DNA of 64,000 nt from Saccharopolyspora rosea (GTDB taxonomy: Bacteria; Actinomycetota; Actinomycetes; Mycobacteriales; Pseudonocardiaceae). Below are positions 63,588-64,000 of the stretch, piece by piece. The notes under the pieces are model-generated. The model searched no databases and was not told where the DNA came from. It saw nothing but the letters and a program-made list of their open reading frames with translations. Position numbers and translations under genes: made by a program. The stretch lies in assembly GCF_025643595.1 (NCBI RefSeq), contig NZ_CP102826.1:4898001-4962000 (forward strand), read 5' to 3'. How positions within the stretch are numbered: position 1 is the first letter of the stretch; each line of letters opens with the position of its first letter.

Positions 63588-64000
63588 CGGCCCCGCCACC
63601 GGGGCGGGCGCTTCTCGGCGAACGCGCGCGGCCCCTCCTCGGCGTCCTCGGAGGCCAGCATCGCCCGGTACCTCGGCAGCTCGCCGCCGCGCAGCAGCCG
63701 GTAGCCCGACTCGACGTCGAGCGCCGCCGTGCGCCGGGTGATCTCCTTGACCGCCGCGACCGCCAGCGGCGCCGCCGCGCAGATCCGCGCGGCCAGCTCG
63801 GCGGCCGCGGCCGCCAGCGACGACGCCGGGACGACGCGGTTGACCAGCCCCCACTCGCGGGCTTCGGCGGCCGCCATGCGGCGGCCCGTGAGCAGCATCT
63901 CGGCCGCCACCGCCTGCGGCAGCCGCTTGGGCAGCCGCAGCACCCCGCCCGAGTCGGCGACCATGCCCAGCGTCACCTCGGTCAGGGCGAACTCGGCGTG
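63584..64000 (-). CDS. Enoyl-CoA hydratase/isomerase family protein, C-terminal part
   Basis: Crotonase-fold enzyme; the 139 C-terminal residues are visible and the start lies beyond base 64000. VTLGMVADSGGVLRLPKRLP and LLTGRRMAAAEAREWGLVNRVVP are crotonase signatures of the CaiD/carnitinyl-CoA-dehydratase-like subgroup. ADSGG holds the region of the second catalytic acid. The C-terminal EKRPPRWRGR is typical of fatty-acid-type hydratases. Its stop overlaps the GH2 stop by 3 bases. Confidence 0.9.
   Translation of the reverse strand, partial: HAEFALTEVTLGMVADSGGVLRLPKRLPQAVAAEMLLTGRRMAAAEAREWGLVNRVVPASSLAAAAAELAARICAAAPLAVAAVKEITRRTAALDVESGYRLLRGGELPRYRAMLASEDAEEGPRAFAEKRPPRWRGR

Overview
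The window looks like chromosomal DNA of a filamentous, high-GC actinomycete, most likely a Saccharopolyspora-type member of the Pseudonocardiaceae (inference). Third codon positions are almost all G or C, and GTG and TTG starts are frequent. It carries an SsgB sporulation protein, a two-gene conservon remnant, an F420-type LLM oxidoreductase, tuberculostearic-acid-type lipid genes and a PucR-controlled proline operon. No plasmid, phage, CRISPR or large PKS/NRPS locus is seen.

Left part (1-24 kb), mostly core metabolism: thrS (partial), a PAS-GGDEF protein with a degenerate EAL domain, fprA, an alpha-ketoglutarate-semialdehyde-type dehydrogenase, an RlmA-type rRNA methyltransferase, a lipase-maturation-factor-like membrane protein, a bfaA-bfaB pair (10-methyl fatty acids), a class III cyclase with a universal stress protein, an APC permease, coaA, and a divergent PucR regulator next to pruA and proline dehydrogenase. 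At 20.3-24.1 kb a sulfonate/sulfate-ester uptake operon (substrate-binding lipoprotein, ATPase, permease, TauD/AtsK-type dioxygenase) is preceded by a leaderless-looking cysteine leader peptide of the actinobacterial SRRxVDxxRVxSAxCR type.

Middle part (24-43.8 kb), accessory: a metallophosphoesterase gene sits between inverted copies of an intergenic repeat. A LysR gene, a DRE-TIM metallolyase and a DHA2 exporter form a small unassigned cluster. Then come two reductases with an XRE regulator, an epimerase with a TetR regulator, and a decaying catabolic block (LuxR-type regulator, amidase, truncated lactate/malate dehydrogenase, lactate 2-monooxygenase, SDR stub). The block ends at a 960-bp IS5-family element with near-perfect ends and a frameshift in its transposase. 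A NlpC/P60 hydrolase and broken hypothetical genes follow. Copies of one repeat family lie at 24.1, 25.1, 34.4, 39.4, 40.5 and 50.7 kb and bracket these modules.

Right part (43.8-64 kb): a tRNA Gly-Cys-Val operon, ssgB, a PGPGW membrane protein, a second tRNA-Val, a DUF418 protein, cvnA-cvnB, peptidase E with an AroM-family protein, L-2-hydroxyglutarate oxidase, an EspG-like protein, a holin-like membrane protein, a Ppx/GppA phosphatase, an LLM oxidoreductase with a zinc alcohol dehydrogenase, a D-2-hydroxyacid dehydrogenase, a DUF952-cupin fusion, small membrane proteins, a Tat-exported GH2 enzyme and a partial enoyl-CoA hydratase.
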